Assembly: GCA_018399135.1 (NCBI GenBank)
Contig: JAGYPB010000005.1
Coordinates: 1 to 64,000, forward strand
Direction: 5' to 3'
Origin: Deltaproteobacteria bacterium
Lineage (GTDB): Bacteria > Desulfobacterota > Desulfuromonadia > Desulfuromonadales > Geopsychrobacteraceae
DNA: 64,000 nucleotides
A program made the translations under genes and the position numbers. Under the pieces are notes generated by a model that ran no database searches, was not told where the DNA came from, and saw only the letters and a program-made list of their open reading frames with translations. Below are positions 45,673 to 55,569 of the stretch, piece by piece. Numbering within the stretch: position 1 is the stretch's first letter; every line of letters begins with the position of its first letter.

Positions 45673-45948
45673 ATGATGAATACAACCTATGTTGAAACCC
45701 ACAAAGAGACCATCCTGGAAAACTTACCCGGATTTTTTGCTGAACAACTTGGCGAAAATCCCGAAGGATTGCTTGAACAGCTGGAGCAGGAGCTACGTAG
45801 TCTCTATGTGCGTCAGGGTAATGATTGGACCGGTCGTGGCGAGATTGGCGATGCCAGGCTCGAAGCGACCATAGCCGTGCTTGAAGCAGTACGGGCCGAG
45901 TGTCTGGTGCAGTTGGGGAAACATGGCGACAGCTCGGCTTCCGCATGA
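45673..45948 (+). CDS. Small hypothetical protein in light/B12-type operon
   Basis: A 91-aa helical, acidic protein (ETHKETILENLPGFFAEQLG.. ..GRGEIGDARLEATIAVLEAV). GAGGAAAAA precedes ATG 45673. Its stop overlaps the renalase-like ATG. No family recognised. Confidence 0.7.
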   Translation: MMNTTYVETHKETILENLPGFFAEQLGENPEGLLEQLEQELRSLYVRQGNDWTGRGEIGDARLEATIAVLEAVRAECLVQLGKHGDSSASA

Positions 45949-46901
45949 AAGCAGCAGTGATCGGGGCTGGGATGGCGGGTATAACCATCGCTCGCCAGCT
46001 GCGGGTACAGGGGATGGAAGTAACCCTCTTTGATAAGAGCAAAGGAACCGGCGGGCGCATGTCGAGTCGTTCCTGGCAAGGGGGTTGGATCGATCATGGT
46101 GCCCCTTATTTTGCCGCCCGGACCGAAGAGTTTTATAGCTATCTGCAGGCCCGGATTCCGTCAACAGCCTGTCAGCGCTGGCTGGCGCGGGTACAGGGGA
46201 TTCCCAACAATGATGAGCTCGTCGGCTATATTGGCGTGCCGCGTAACAGCAGCATCACCCGAGGGTTGCTCGGCGATTTAAACTTTCAACCATCAACCCG
46301 TATTGCCAGACTGGAGCGTGAGGGTCAGCGTTGGTTGCTATTTAATGACGGCGAATCCCTGTTGGGAGAGTGGGATATGGTCGTCCTATCCGCACCGGCA
46401 CCCCAGACCTATGCACTGGTGCGTGACATTCCCGAGATCGCCGTTCAGGTCAAAAAAGCAGAGATGGAGCCTTGCTGGGTTGCTGCTGTCCAGTTGTCAT
46501 TGCCTTTGCGTAAAGCCGCTGAGGTCATGATTGACCCGGCTCCGGGTCTGCGCCGGATCGTTGCAAACAGCGCCAAACCCGGACGAAATAATGATGGAGT
46601 CTATCTGTTGCAGGCGACTGCCGACTGGACGCAGGAGCATCTTGAAGGGTCTCCGGAGCAGGTCGGCCCCAAGCTGTGCGAACTGTTTGACCAGAAATTT
46701 ACTCCGGCAAAGCCGCCGGTACTGTTATTCGCTCATCGTTGGCGCTATGCCTTTACCAAAACGGCGCTCGAAAAAGAGTTTTTGTGGGGACGGGGTTTGC
46801 AAATAGGCATATGCGGCGATTGGTGCATTGGTCGCACGGTGGAAGATGCCTGGATCAGTGCCATGGCTTTGGGCAAACGAATCAGTGAAGGTATACAGTG
46901 A
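45945..46901 (+). CDS. Renalase-like FAD/NAD(P)-binding oxidoreductase
   Basis: A 318-aa flavoprotein. The dinucleotide-binding motif is MKAAVIGAGMAGITIARQL, followed by GGRMSSRSW, DHGAPYFAAR and a late FAD motif GDWCIGRTVEDAWISA, as in bacterial renalase-like amine-oxidase-fold proteins. ATG overlaps the previous stop by four bases. Homologues are common in CarH/LitR-controlled photoprotection clusters (established for other bacteria), which fits the divergent regulator. The substrate is unknown. Confidence 0.88.
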   Translation: MKAAVIGAGMAGITIARQLRVQGMEVTLFDKSKGTGGRMSSRSWQGGWIDHGAPYFAARTEEFYSYLQARIPSTACQRWLARVQGIPNNDELVGYIGVPRNSSITRGLLGDLNFQPSTRIARLEREGQRWLLFNDGESLLGEWDMVVLSAPAPQTYALVRDIPEIAVQVKKAEMEPCWVAAVQLSLPLRKAAEVMIDPAPGLRRIVANSAKPGRNNDGVYLLQATADWTQEHLEGSPEQVGPKLCELFDQKFTPAKPPVLLFAHRWRYAFTKTALEKEFLWGRGLQIGICGDWCIGRTVEDAWISAMALGKRISEGIQ

Positions 46902-46994
46902 TCAGAAGGTATTTAGACATGCAGCCAAAAAAGTTACAACTGGGAAAACCACTGCCGGTCATGAGTTGATTAATCAACCTGAAGGAGATATGAA

Positions 46995-47471
46995 ATGCAT
47001 GAACTTCGCCGCGAGATAGTGCTTGATGCTCCTTGTGAGACCCTTTGGGATTTCATAGCTACACCCGAAAACCTTAATCTGCTGACACCACCCGATCTGG
47101 ATTTTCAGATTGTCAGCGACTTGCCGAAACGGATGTACAACGGTTTGCCCATCCTGTACCGGATCCGCATTCCATGGTTCGGTACCCACCGTTGGCTGAC
47201 GGAGATCAAGCATATCCGTGAGGGAGTTTCCTTTGTCGATGAACAGCGTCTTGGTCCCTATCGCCTCTGGTATCACTATCACCAGGTTGAAAGCCTGGGT
47301 CTAAATAAGACGAAAATGATCGATCATGTAACCTATGCACTTCCCTTTGGGCCCATTGGGGATATTGTCCACTCGCTGAAAGTAAAGCAGATGTTAAGGG
47401 ATATTTTCGACTTCCGGCGGGGCAAATTGCTGGAGCTGTTCCCACCCGATATGAATGTGTCGAGTAACTGA
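46995..47471 (+). CDS. SRPBCC (START-like) family protein
   Basis: A 158-aa START-fold protein: LDAPCETLWDFIATPENLNLL at the N-terminus and VTYALPFGPIGDIVHSLKVKQMLRDIFDFR near the end (read in two parts) match the ligand-binding family seen beside photolyases in light-response loci. GAAGGAG precedes the ATG by seven bases. It likely binds a small hydrophobic ligand. Confidence 0.85.
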   Translation: MHELRREIVLDAPCETLWDFIATPENLNLLTPPDLDFQIVSDLPKRMYNGLPILYRIRIPWFGTHRWLTEIKHIREGVSFVDEQRLGPYRLWYHYHQVESLGLNKTKMIDHVTYALPFGPIGDIVHSLKVKQMLRDIFDFRRGKLLELFPPDMNVSSN

Positions 47472-47577
47472 TTTCGGTCAATACAATGATACAGCTTTTT
47501 CGGCGGCCGATTGCTGACCCTTGACGTTGGCGGGGTGGGGCTGTTTCAATTGGCTTGTGCGGGTTTTTTTTACCATG

Positions 47578-47636
47578 GTAACGATTCAGCTGCTGCTCTT
47601 GGCGCAGGATCTTCGGATCCTGCGCTGAACAGATAC
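47578..47636. repeat. Dispersed intergenic repeat, short form
   Basis: Starts TAACGATTCAGCTGCTGCTC and ends CTGCGCTGAACAGATAC, with the palindrome GCAGGATCTTCGGATCCTGC inside. Closest to the copy at 46-102. It sits between the convergent SRPBCC and exonuclease genes and may serve as a terminator. Confidence 0.75.
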
Positions 47637-47645
47637 TTACCATGT

Positions 47646-48380
47646 TCAGTGCCACAGTTCCCTCACGGAAGTTTGTGGGGTGAAATGCCAGGCAATTTGC
47701 GCTTGAAAGAGTTCGGCGGTAGCCAGGGCATCGATCAGGGCATGATGGGGAGTGTAATGCGGCAGATGATAACGGCTGCGACAGGCTGCCAGCCGGATCG
47801 ATTCGGGGGTGCGCCCGAAAAAATGAGCGATTTGTTGAAAAAAACGCCGACGCACATAGCGATTTTCGATCTCCATAGTATCGATGGCCGGAAAGACAAT
47901 CCCCTCACCAATCCGCTCTTTTAAGGCAACATCAAGAAAGCGACGTTCAATCTGTCGACAATGAACCACGGCCACCCTGCCCGCCAGTTCTTTTAACAAA
48001 TCGGGCAATATCTGGTTCAGATCATGTCCGACCATTACTTCCGCATGAGTGATCCCGTGAATAACCACCGAGCCGGTGGTCAGGGGTTTTTTCGGATTCA
48101 AAACCCAGTAGCGGGCCTTACTGCAGTAAATACGCTGCAAGTTGAAGGGAATCAGTCCAACACTGACAATGGCATCGCGCCTTGGATCCAGCCCGGTAGT
48201 TTCAATATCCAGTGCCACCAATGAAAGATCAGCCAGAGGGGTTGCAGGTGCTACCGCCCCGGTCTGGTAATATTTTTTGAGAAAAGGGTTTTTAGCTGAT
48301 GTTGCCAGCTGATCATACACCTGCGGCCACTGGGGCGTGCCATGACCGTCAGTATGCTTTTTGGCCCTAAGGTAGAGCAT
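47646..48380 (-). CDS. DEDDh 3'-5' exonuclease (DnaQ-like)
   Basis: A 244-aa exonuclease of the epsilon/DnaQ type: ExoI LVALDIETTGLDPRRD, ExoII near VVHCRQIERRFLDV and ExoIII HHALIDALATAEL. It hydrolyses DNA or RNA from the 3' end. It is not PolC-like in length and has no polymerase partner; it follows the DUF294 protein by three bases, an arrangement common in marine proteobacteria, where the two are thought to work together. Confidence 0.9.
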   Translation of the reverse strand: MLYLRAKKHTDGHGTPQWPQVYDQLATSAKNPFLKKYYQTGAVAPATPLADLSLVALDIETTGLDPRRDAIVSVGLIPFNLQRIYCSKARYWVLNPKKPLTTGSVVIHGITHAEVMVGHDLNQILPDLLKELAGRVAVVHCRQIERRFLDVALKERIGEGIVFPAIDTMEIENRYVRRRFFQQIAHFFGRTPESIRLAACRSRYHLPHYTPHHALIDALATAELFQAQIAWHFTPQTSVRELWH

Positions 48381-48383
48381 TGT

Positions 48384-50258
48384 CTATCCCTGTTTCGCGT
48401 TGCGCTTGGCCGGATAGCGGAATTTAAGAAATTTCTGGGCATTGGAAAGGGCCTGAAAAGCATCCTTCAGATTACGTCGGTCAAATTGACTTAACGTTTC
48501 CGGATCAATGTTGTTATGAACTTCTTCCCCGAGGGTCAGGCTTTGTGCCTGGTGCCTTAGTCGTACCATTGACATAAACTCCAGAGCATCACGCATAGCC
48601 TCGGTGCGACCCAGGGGGAGTAGATTCGCATCACGAATATCGTCGAGACGATCAAAGGAGTTTTGCGCAGTCGATCCCGACGCCAGGGCGTGTACGCGGA
48701 TCAGGGCCGCCAGTGGTGCTGTACCACGACGCTTGAGATCTAGTAAATTCTTGTGCTTGCCATCACGTTCGACCAGAAAATCCTTAAAAAACCCCAGAGG
48801 GGGTGTACGGCTTAAAGCACTACGGGCGAGGGCAAAGAGAAAATACGGGCTTTTTTCAGCCTGACCGGCAATCTGTTCTTTAAGTTGTTCGACCCAGCTA
48901 ACCTCGCCCCAGATCCCCTCCAGATCGAAGAAGATAGAGCTGTTCAGCAGGTCCTCTGGTGTTGGCTTGGCAATCCACTGGGAGAAATAACGACTCCAGA
49001 CTTTTCGTGGCTGCCGCCAACGGTCATTGGTCGCCATGATCCCCCCTTTACAATAAGGGTAACCACTAGCGGTCAGACCATCGCAGACAAAGGTTGCCAG
49101 TTGCTGGAAATAATCGTCGTGTGCTGCCGGGTCGTAGCTATCGTCAAGAATCAGAGCGTTGTCCTGATCTCCACCCGGCAACAATTCATCACGCGCCATC
49201 GAACCAAGGGCGACAAAACAACAGGGGATCGGCGGTGGCCCGAGTTTTTCAGTCACCAGTTCCAGCAGTCGCTGTTTGACACTGCGGCCGAACACCGACA
49301 TGGCGCTGCCGACCATCTGGGAATTGGCACCCTCATTGACCATCCGGACAAAGCTGGAGTTAATTTCGCCTTTTAGTGCGGATAGTTCTTCAACGTCCTG
49401 AGCTCGCAGGATACGCGCGACGACCAACAGGCTGTTCTGTGACTCATAACGGATCAAATCGGATAGGGATATCACTCCGACCGGACGCCGATCACGCATG
49501 ACCGGAAGATGATGAATATGGTAACGCAGCATGCACAACATCGCTTCAAAAACGTATTGCTGTGCTTCGATGCTGATCAGATCTTCTGACATGATGCCGG
49601 AAACCTCTGTTTCAAAAGGCAAACCGGCGGCAATAAAACGGGTACGCAAATCCCGATCAGTGATAATCCCCACTATCTGCTCAGGGTCATCGGCAGTGCA
49701 AATCAGCAGGGAGGATACACCTTCTTCAGTCATCCGTTGTCCAGCCTCATAAACACTGGCGGTTGCTTCAATGCTGACCGGTTCACGGGTAATCAACTGC
49801 TGGATGCGCGTACGCATCAACTCGTTGGATTGGTGGGCACGCGAAACCGCCTGGCGTAAACGCGCCCGATCCCCCAACTCGACGTAATCAGCAAAGGAAT
49901 CATGATGTTCGCAGAGATGATTAAATTGAGCTTCGGGAATAATATAGAGCAGAGAATCTTCGAGGGCGCGGGCAGGAAATCGCACGCGGTTATGCATCAG
50001 CAGACTCATCTGGCCAAACAACGACCCCTCTTCAAGACGATTATAAAGGGTGCCGTTACGCCGGAATACTTCAACTGAGCCGCTGCGGACAAAATAGATT
50101 TCGTGGATCTCGTCACCGAAAGTGAGGATGGTACTGCCAGCCTTGTAATAAGAGATTTCGACACTGGCAGCAACCTGTTGCACAGCATCGACCGGCAGCG
50201 CCTCAAAAGGCTCAAAGCGCTGCAGTTGCGTGGCAATTTCCAGCAGTTCAACTTCCAT
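48384..50258 (-). CDS. cNMP-binding / CBS / DUF294 nucleotidyltransferase-like protein
   Basis: A 624-aa signalling protein. A cyclic-nucleotide-binding domain (residues 15-125, FGDEIHEIYFVRSGSVEVF) is followed by two CBS domains (150-280, ending HHLPVMRDRRPVGVIS), a DUF294 nucleotidyltransferase core with GSMARDELLPGGDQDNALIL, and a DUF294 C-terminal domain. Such proteins resemble uridylyltransferase sensors. Neighbours are a BCCT transporter upstream and an exonuclease downstream. Confidence 0.9.
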   Translation of the reverse strand: MEVELLEIATQLQRFEPFEALPVDAVQQVAASVEISYYKAGSTILTFGDEIHEIYFVRSGSVEVFRRNGTLYNRLEEGSLFGQMSLLMHNRVRFPARALEDSLLYIIPEAQFNHLCEHHDSFADYVELGDRARLRQAVSRAHQSNELMRTRIQQLITREPVSIEATASVYEAGQRMTEEGVSSLLICTADDPEQIVGIITDRDLRTRFIAAGLPFETEVSGIMSEDLISIEAQQYVFEAMLCMLRYHIHHLPVMRDRRPVGVISLSDLIRYESQNSLLVVARILRAQDVEELSALKGEINSSFVRMVNEGANSQMVGSAMSVFGRSVKQRLLELVTEKLGPPPIPCCFVALGSMARDELLPGGDQDNALILDDSYDPAAHDDYFQQLATFVCDGLTASGYPYCKGGIMATNDRWRQPRKVWSRYFSQWIAKPTPEDLLNSSIFFDLEGIWGEVSWVEQLKEQIAGQAEKSPYFLFALARSALSRTPPLGFFKDFLVERDGKHKNLLDLKRRGTAPLAALIRVHALASGSTAQNSFDRLDDIRDANLLPLGRTEAMRDALEFMSMVRLRHQAQSLTLGEEVHNNIDPETLSQFDRRNLKDAFQALSNAQKFLKFRYPAKRNAKQG

Positions 50259-50288
50259 TGCGAGCCTGACTAATTAGATAGTGGTAGC

Positions 50289-50315
50289 CAGGGAACAGGA
50301 TCATCCTGCTCCCTG
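50289..50315 (-). terminator. Hairpin between BCCT and DUF294 genes
   Basis: CAGGGAACAGG-ATCAT-CCTGCTCCCTG folds to a ten-pair stem with one internal mismatch. No T-run follows, so it is more likely an attenuator or RNA-stability hairpin than a full stop. Confidence 0.5.
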
Positions 50316-50331
50316 ACGTATCAGCATGGTA

Positions 50332-52008
50332 CTACTTGCTATGTGGTTCTGATGCCAATCCTTTGATTAATGACCAGCAACTGATCAGCAGGAGAATGGT
50401 AAAGGGAAAACCGGTCGAAACTGCCATGGCCTGCAATGCCACCAGGCCACCACCAAGGATTAGGGCGATCGCTACCAGTCCTTCAAAGGTACACCAGAAA
50501 ACCCGCTGGGGGATAGGCGCTTCGACCTTGCCACCGGCAGAAATGGTGTCGATAACCAGTGAACCGGAGTCGGACGAGGTCACAAAAAAGACAATAACCA
50601 GAATAATTGCGATAAAGGAAGTGATCTGCGCCAGGGGCAGCGCATCAAGCATGATAAAGAGCTGTAACGGCAGCGCTGCTTCTGCCACCGCGGTATAGCT
50701 TTCTTTGACAAGCTGGCTGATGGCGGTGCTGCCGAAAACGGTCATCCAGAGAACACAAGCTGCTGAGGGAATGATCAGCACGGAAATCAGAAACTCCCGC
50801 ACCGTCCGGCCACGTGAGACGCGGGCGATAAACATACCGACGAAGGGTGACCAGGAAATCCACCAGGCCCAGTAAAAGGAAGTCCATCCTTGGGCAAAAT
50901 TACTGTCGGCGCGGCCGATGGGGTTGGCCAGGGCAGGTAGATGCTGTAAATAAGCACCGAGATTGCTAAAAAAGCCGGTGATGATTGCCAGGGTCGGCCC
51001 CACGATCACAACAAATAAGAGCAGGAGAGCTGCCAGTGTCATGTTGATTTGTGATAGCCGTTGAACCCCCGCCTCTAATCCGGCAACGACCGACAGCATA
51101 GCGATACCGGTTATTCCAGCAACCAGCAGAACCTGAGTGGTTGTACCTGAGGGCAACTCAAACAAATAACCCAAACCCGCAGCCGCCTGGGATGCTCCGA
51201 TGCCTAGAGACGTAGCAAGTCCGAAGAGGGTCGCAAATATGGCCAGAATATCGATAATGTGTCCCGGCCAGCCCCAGATTCGTTCGCCCAGGAGAGGATA
51301 AAAGATCGAGCGTACCGTCAGGGGGAGACCTTTGTTGAAAGAAAAGAGTGCCAGCCCCAGAGCAATCACCGAATAAATCGCCCAGGGGTGGAGTGCCCAG
51401 TGATAAATGGTGGCAGCCATAGCCAGTCGTTCTGCGGCCAACGCGTCACCGGCCGCACCGGCCAACGGTGCCCAGTCGGTGCGTAGACCATCCTCTATAG
51501 TCGTGCCGCCAAAGGCGCTGCTAAAGTGAGAAAGAGGCTCAGACACGCCGTAGAACATCAAGCCGATGCCCATACCGGCGGCAAACAGCATGGAAAACCA
51601 GCCCAGATAGCTAAAGTCCGGCTTCGCTTCGGTGCCACCAATTCGTACCCTTCCCAAAGGAGAGACAACCAGGCCGAGACAGACCAGTACAAAAATATTA
51701 CCGGCAGAAATGAAAAACCAGTCAAGATTGGATGTCAACCAACCCCGCAGGGCACCGAACAGCGGTTCGGCCTGAGTCTGGAACATCAGGGTCAGAACAA
51801 CAAACAGAATAATCGTCCCGCCTGCTGTAACGAACACCGGATTGTGAATATCAAACCCGTAACGACCCAGTTTGAAACTGACATTATCCTGCCCGACCTT
51901 ATAGTCAGTGTCGATAGTGTTGACGTCACCATCCGGCTCAATCTTGTCAAGGTGGGCGATGACTTCTTCGAGGTCATCAGGTTTATTCTTATCTTTCTTT
52001 TGTGTCAT
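50332..52008 (-). CDS. BCCT-family betaine/choline/carnitine transporter
   Basis: A 558-aa transporter with 12 hydrophobic helices. The family signature region is GMGIGLMFYGVSEPLSHF, with FYWAWWISWSPFVGMFIARVSRG and SDSGSLVIDT later. It takes up compatible solutes such as glycine betaine, driven by sodium or protons, which suits a saline habitat. The charged N-terminal 60 residues are probably cytoplasmic. GGAGATATCC precedes the ATG. Confidence 0.92.
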   Translation of the reverse strand: MTQKKDKNKPDDLEEVIAHLDKIEPDGDVNTIDTDYKVGQDNVSFKLGRYGFDIHNPVFVTAGGTIILFVVLTLMFQTQAEPLFGALRGWLTSNLDWFFISAGNIFVLVCLGLVVSPLGRVRIGGTEAKPDFSYLGWFSMLFAAGMGIGLMFYGVSEPLSHFSSAFGGTTIEDGLRTDWAPLAGAAGDALAAERLAMAATIYHWALHPWAIYSVIALGLALFSFNKGLPLTVRSIFYPLLGERIWGWPGHIIDILAIFATLFGLATSLGIGASQAAAGLGYLFELPSGTTTQVLLVAGITGIAMLSVVAGLEAGVQRLSQINMTLAALLLLFVVIVGPTLAIITGFFSNLGAYLQHLPALANPIGRADSNFAQGWTSFYWAWWISWSPFVGMFIARVSRGRTVREFLISVLIIPSAACVLWMTVFGSTAISQLVKESYTAVAEAALPLQLFIMLDALPLAQITSFIAIILVIVFFVTSSDSGSLVIDTISAGGKVEAPIPQRVFWCTFEGLVAIALILGGGLVALQAMAVSTGFPFTILLLISCWSLIKGLASEPHSK

Positions 52009-52629
52009 GGATATCTCCTGGGACCATTGAGTGAATAAATGGCCGAAAAAAAGGGGGATGCATGACTAATCGGCGGAAAAAGATCCCGGACGTGACTCAA
52101 AAGCGAGGGAAAAGACGATTAAGCTCTATGGCTTGGTGATTTCAGATCACGCTGTCCACTGATGCTCAGGTATTGCGGAACATAGCTTCAACGCGCCTGT
52201 CGTCCTGGCCTGCACCGTAAATAGTTATCCACGTTCAGACTGCCCGACCTGACATGCGACATCAATAAAGTGTTTATCGATCTAAACAGTCGGAAACGTT
52301 ATCATATGTTTTGGTGAATTGCAAAACAGGCCACAGCTTCATCCTTGCGACCGGATGCTGAACAGATACATCAACTCTACAGCAAAAACGCCTTGAAACG
52401 TTGCAAGGCCAGGATCTTTTTAGCTGCATTTTCTGAAAAAACTGAAGGCTAACATGCTGAAAACACATAAATGTAACCCGACATCCACTGGCATTTCGGT
52501 CGATGTCCAATGCGTAGGAGATTTTTTTCGGCTATAACTGAAATCAACTCGCAGTAAGGTGGACAAGGTGAAGGCAATAGTCACTGGGCCAAAGATCACC
52601 TTCGCAACCTTCAGACTAAGGAGGCAAAT
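52009..52629. other. Intergenic region with a repeat-end fragment
   Basis: About 620 bases between the divergent BCCT and basic secreted protein genes. At 52333-52370 it holds an end fragment of the dispersed repeat family (CATCCTTGCGACCGGATGC, then TGCTGAACAGATACATC). No gene is convincing here; promoters for both flanking genes must lie within it. Confidence 0.6.
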
Positions 52630-53013
52630 ATGAAAAAGGCTCTCATATTTTTTTTGGTAGCAAGTGTGTGTCTGGTAACACCGGCGCTGGCATCGGCTGC
52701 ACGAGGAGATGGTCATGGTGGTGGACAGAAGGTTGTTACCAGGGAAAAGGTGGTTGTTTATAAAACCACCCAGCAACGTGACCATCGGTATGATCGGCCG
52801 GATCGTCACCGTTATGAGCGTTCAGATCGGCGTTATTACCGGCAAACGAGAAATTATCACCGGCCACCACGTCATGCGCCGGCCCACGGTTACTATAAAA
52901 AATACTCATCATACCGTCACCAGCCGAAAAAGGTGGTAAGACATCATGCGCCTGCACCAAGAAATTCGGTGGTCATCGGTGTGCCCCGTATTATCATTCG
53001 CCTGGGGTTTTAA
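52630..53013 (+). CDS. Basic, His/Tyr-rich secreted protein
   Basis: A 127-aa protein with signal peptide MKKALIFFLVASVCLVTPAL. The mature part is low complexity, rich in R, H, Y, and K (DRHRYERSDRRYYRQ, HGYYKKYSSYRHQPKK), and ends VVIGVPRIIIRLGF. Such basic periplasmic or surface proteins are widespread and uncharacterised; metal or nucleic-acid binding is possible. TAAGGAGGC precedes the ATG. Confidence 0.75.
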   Translation: MKKALIFFLVASVCLVTPALASAARGDGHGGGQKVVTREKVVVYKTTQQRDHRYDRPDRHRYERSDRRYYRQTRNYHRPPRHAPAHGYYKKYSSYRHQPKKVVRHHAPAPRNSVVIGVPRIIIRLGF

Positions 53014-53041
53014 TCGCATCCTGTATTGCTGAAAGTACCAA

Positions 53042-53100
53042 CATGACGTATAAAAAAGAGGTCGCCGCTGGTGTCGGCGACCCTTTTTTTATACGTCATG
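53042..53100. terminator. Long palindromic terminator
   Basis: CATGACGTATAAAAAAGAGG..CGCCG pairs with CGGCGACC..TTTTATACGTCATG; arms of about 25 bases with a seven-base loop and one or two mismatches. A/T runs inside both arms let it work in both directions. It lies immediately before the HerA-like ATG. Confidence 0.85.
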
Positions 53101-53110
53101 GAGGCGCATT

Positions 53111-55533
53111 ATGATGCACGATTATGAAAAGCTGGGCTCATTTTACCTGGGCCGGTTGTTTGATGCGGAACAGGGCAAAACCGTTGACGACCTCCTTTTG
53201 TACGATGCCAGGGATCTGACCACCCATGCGGTGTGCGTCGGTATGACCGGGAGTGGAAAGACCGGCCTCTGTGTCAGTCTGCTGGAAGAAGCAGCGATCG
53301 ACGGCATCCCCTCCATCGTGATCGATCCGAAAGGAGATATGGGCAATCTTCTGCTCAGTTTCCCTGACCTCGCTCCGGCAGATTTTGCGCCCTGGATTGA
53401 ACCCCAGGATGCTGACCGCAAGGGCCTGACCATGACCCAACTGGCGGAGCAAACAGCGCTGAGCTGGAAAGAGGGTCTGGCCGCATGGCATCAGCCGACG
53501 GAGCGCATCGCCCGGCTCAAATCCGCCGCTGAATTTTCCATTTATACCCCTGGTAGCGAGGGTGGGAAGCCCTTAAGTATCCTTCGCTCCTTTAATGCTC
53601 CGTCCGCTGAAACCGTTGCAGATACCACGCTGTTCCGTGATTATGTCCTGGCGGCCGTTTCCGGACTGCTTGCCCTTGCCGGCATCACCGCTGATCCGAT
53701 CCGCAGTCGTGAACATATCCTTCTTTCCACTATTTTGGACTACCATTGGCGCCTCGGCCAGGATCTGGATATCCCCGCGTTGATCCATGAGGTCCAGAAG
53801 CCCCCTTTCAGCAAGGTGGGGGTCTTTGATCTTGACTCCTTTTATCCAGCGAACGAGCGGATGAGCCTGGCGATGGCGCTGAACAATCTGATCGCATCAC
53901 CCGGTTTCTCCGTGTGGGCGCAAGGTGAGTCCCTTGATATTCAACGTTTGCTTTATACCCCTGAGGGCCGGCCCCGCGTCGCTGTTCTTTCCATCGCCCA
54001 TCTGGCGGACAGCGAGCGCATGTTTTTCGTTACCATTCTGCTTAACGCAGTGATGGCCTGGATGCGTAAACAATCCGGCACCTCCAGTTTGCGCGCCATT
54101 CTTTACATGGACGAGATCTTTGGATTTTTCCGCCGACAGCGAATCCTCCCTCAAAGCAACCGATGCTCACTTTGCTGAAGCAGGCGCGGGCTTATGGACT
54201 GGGCGTAGTCTTGGCAGCGGAGCCGGTCGATCTCGACTACAAGGGACTTGCCAATACCGGTACCTGGCTGATTGGAGCGCCTGCAAACCGATCGCGACAA
54301 GGCGCGGGTGCTGGATGGTCTGGAGAGCGCTAGCCAAGGAGCCGGTGAAGGATTCGCGCGCGCGGGAATGATCAGCTGCTTTCCGGCCTGGGCAAGCGGG
54401 TTTTCTGATGCTACCACAGCGTACATCGGGGTCTCCCGCTGTTATTCCAGTCGCGCTGGGCCATGTCTTTTGCGCGGATACCCCTGACCATGAGCCAGAT
54501 CAAACTTCTGACCGGATCTGTGCACCCGTCCCCACTTTCCACTACAGAACCGGCGGTATTCAGGGATACCGCAAATCGCAATTCGACTGACAGCATGAAC
54601 TCCACGCCGTCTGAAATGGATACGTCCCGGTCGGCACCGCTCGCGTCACGCCCCAAGTTACCACCCGGGGTGGAAGAAGTTTTTGCGCCCGCGTCATCCG
54701 AAGCTTCGCCGATCACTTATCGACCGCTTATCTTTGCTGAGGTTCGCCTGCACTTTGCGGTAATGCCAGATCCAGAATCGATTGCTGGCAGACTATGCAA
54801 TTCATGCATCCGGTCGTTGAATACCGTGATGAATTCGCTTGGAACCAGGCTGATCAGTCAGCTGACCGAACTGGCGGCCTTTGATCGCCAACCCCTCGCC
54901 GGGGCAGAGTTTTGCCGCAGTGCCCGACGCCAGCGTGCGACCGGCCCAGATCAAGACACAAGGGAAAAATCTGCTGGCGTATATATATCGGGAAATCACC
55001 CTTGAACGAAAACCTGTCCCGAAGTAAAACTTTCATCAACGCTTGATGAAACAGAAGGCGACTTCAAAGCCCGAATTGCCCTGGCGTTGCGTGAAGCGCG
55101 ATGATCAGATAGAAAGATGCGCAAAAGGTATTCAAGACGCTTAACCGCCCTGCAGGAGCAGGTACGTAAAGCCAAGTCGGGTTGAAAAATCGAGGATCAA
55201 TACGGCAGCAGAAGATGACCACCGCGATTTCTTTCGGCGCTACCTTGCTGGGTGCGCTTTTTGGGGCGTAAAGCTGTCCCGCCGGCACTCTGGGCCGGGC
55301 AACCACCACCATGCGCGGCGCCCCGCGCGCTGCTAAAAAGCGCGACATCGATGAGGCGTCGGAGTCCCTGGCCGCAGTGGAAAGTCGCTATGACACTGGA
55401 AACGGAACTGGAATCGGAACTGCAACGCATTCAGGATGAGTTTGATATCGATCAGGTGCGGATAGAAACCATCCACATCCGTCCGCGCAAGACCGACATT
55501 TCAGTCACTGATTGGGCTGGCATGGATGCTTGA
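53111..55533 (+). pseudogene. HerA/DUF87-like ATPase, multiply frameshifted
   Basis: The first 335 residues are intact: [20 protein letters not shown] (Walker A) and [12 protein letters not shown], then [15 protein letters not shown] (Walker B) at about residue 330. Such HerA-like proteins are hexameric DNA translocases or helicases. The frame is lost near 54125; correct fragments follow in changing frames ([65 protein letters not shown]). The last frame ends at 55533. At least five indels are needed, so this is decay or poor sequence next to the repeat-rich cassette region. GGAGG precedes the ATG. Confidence 0.75.
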
Positions 55534-55569
55534 ATGATGGGGTTTTGAGCGCCCCGTTGGTTCTGGGAT

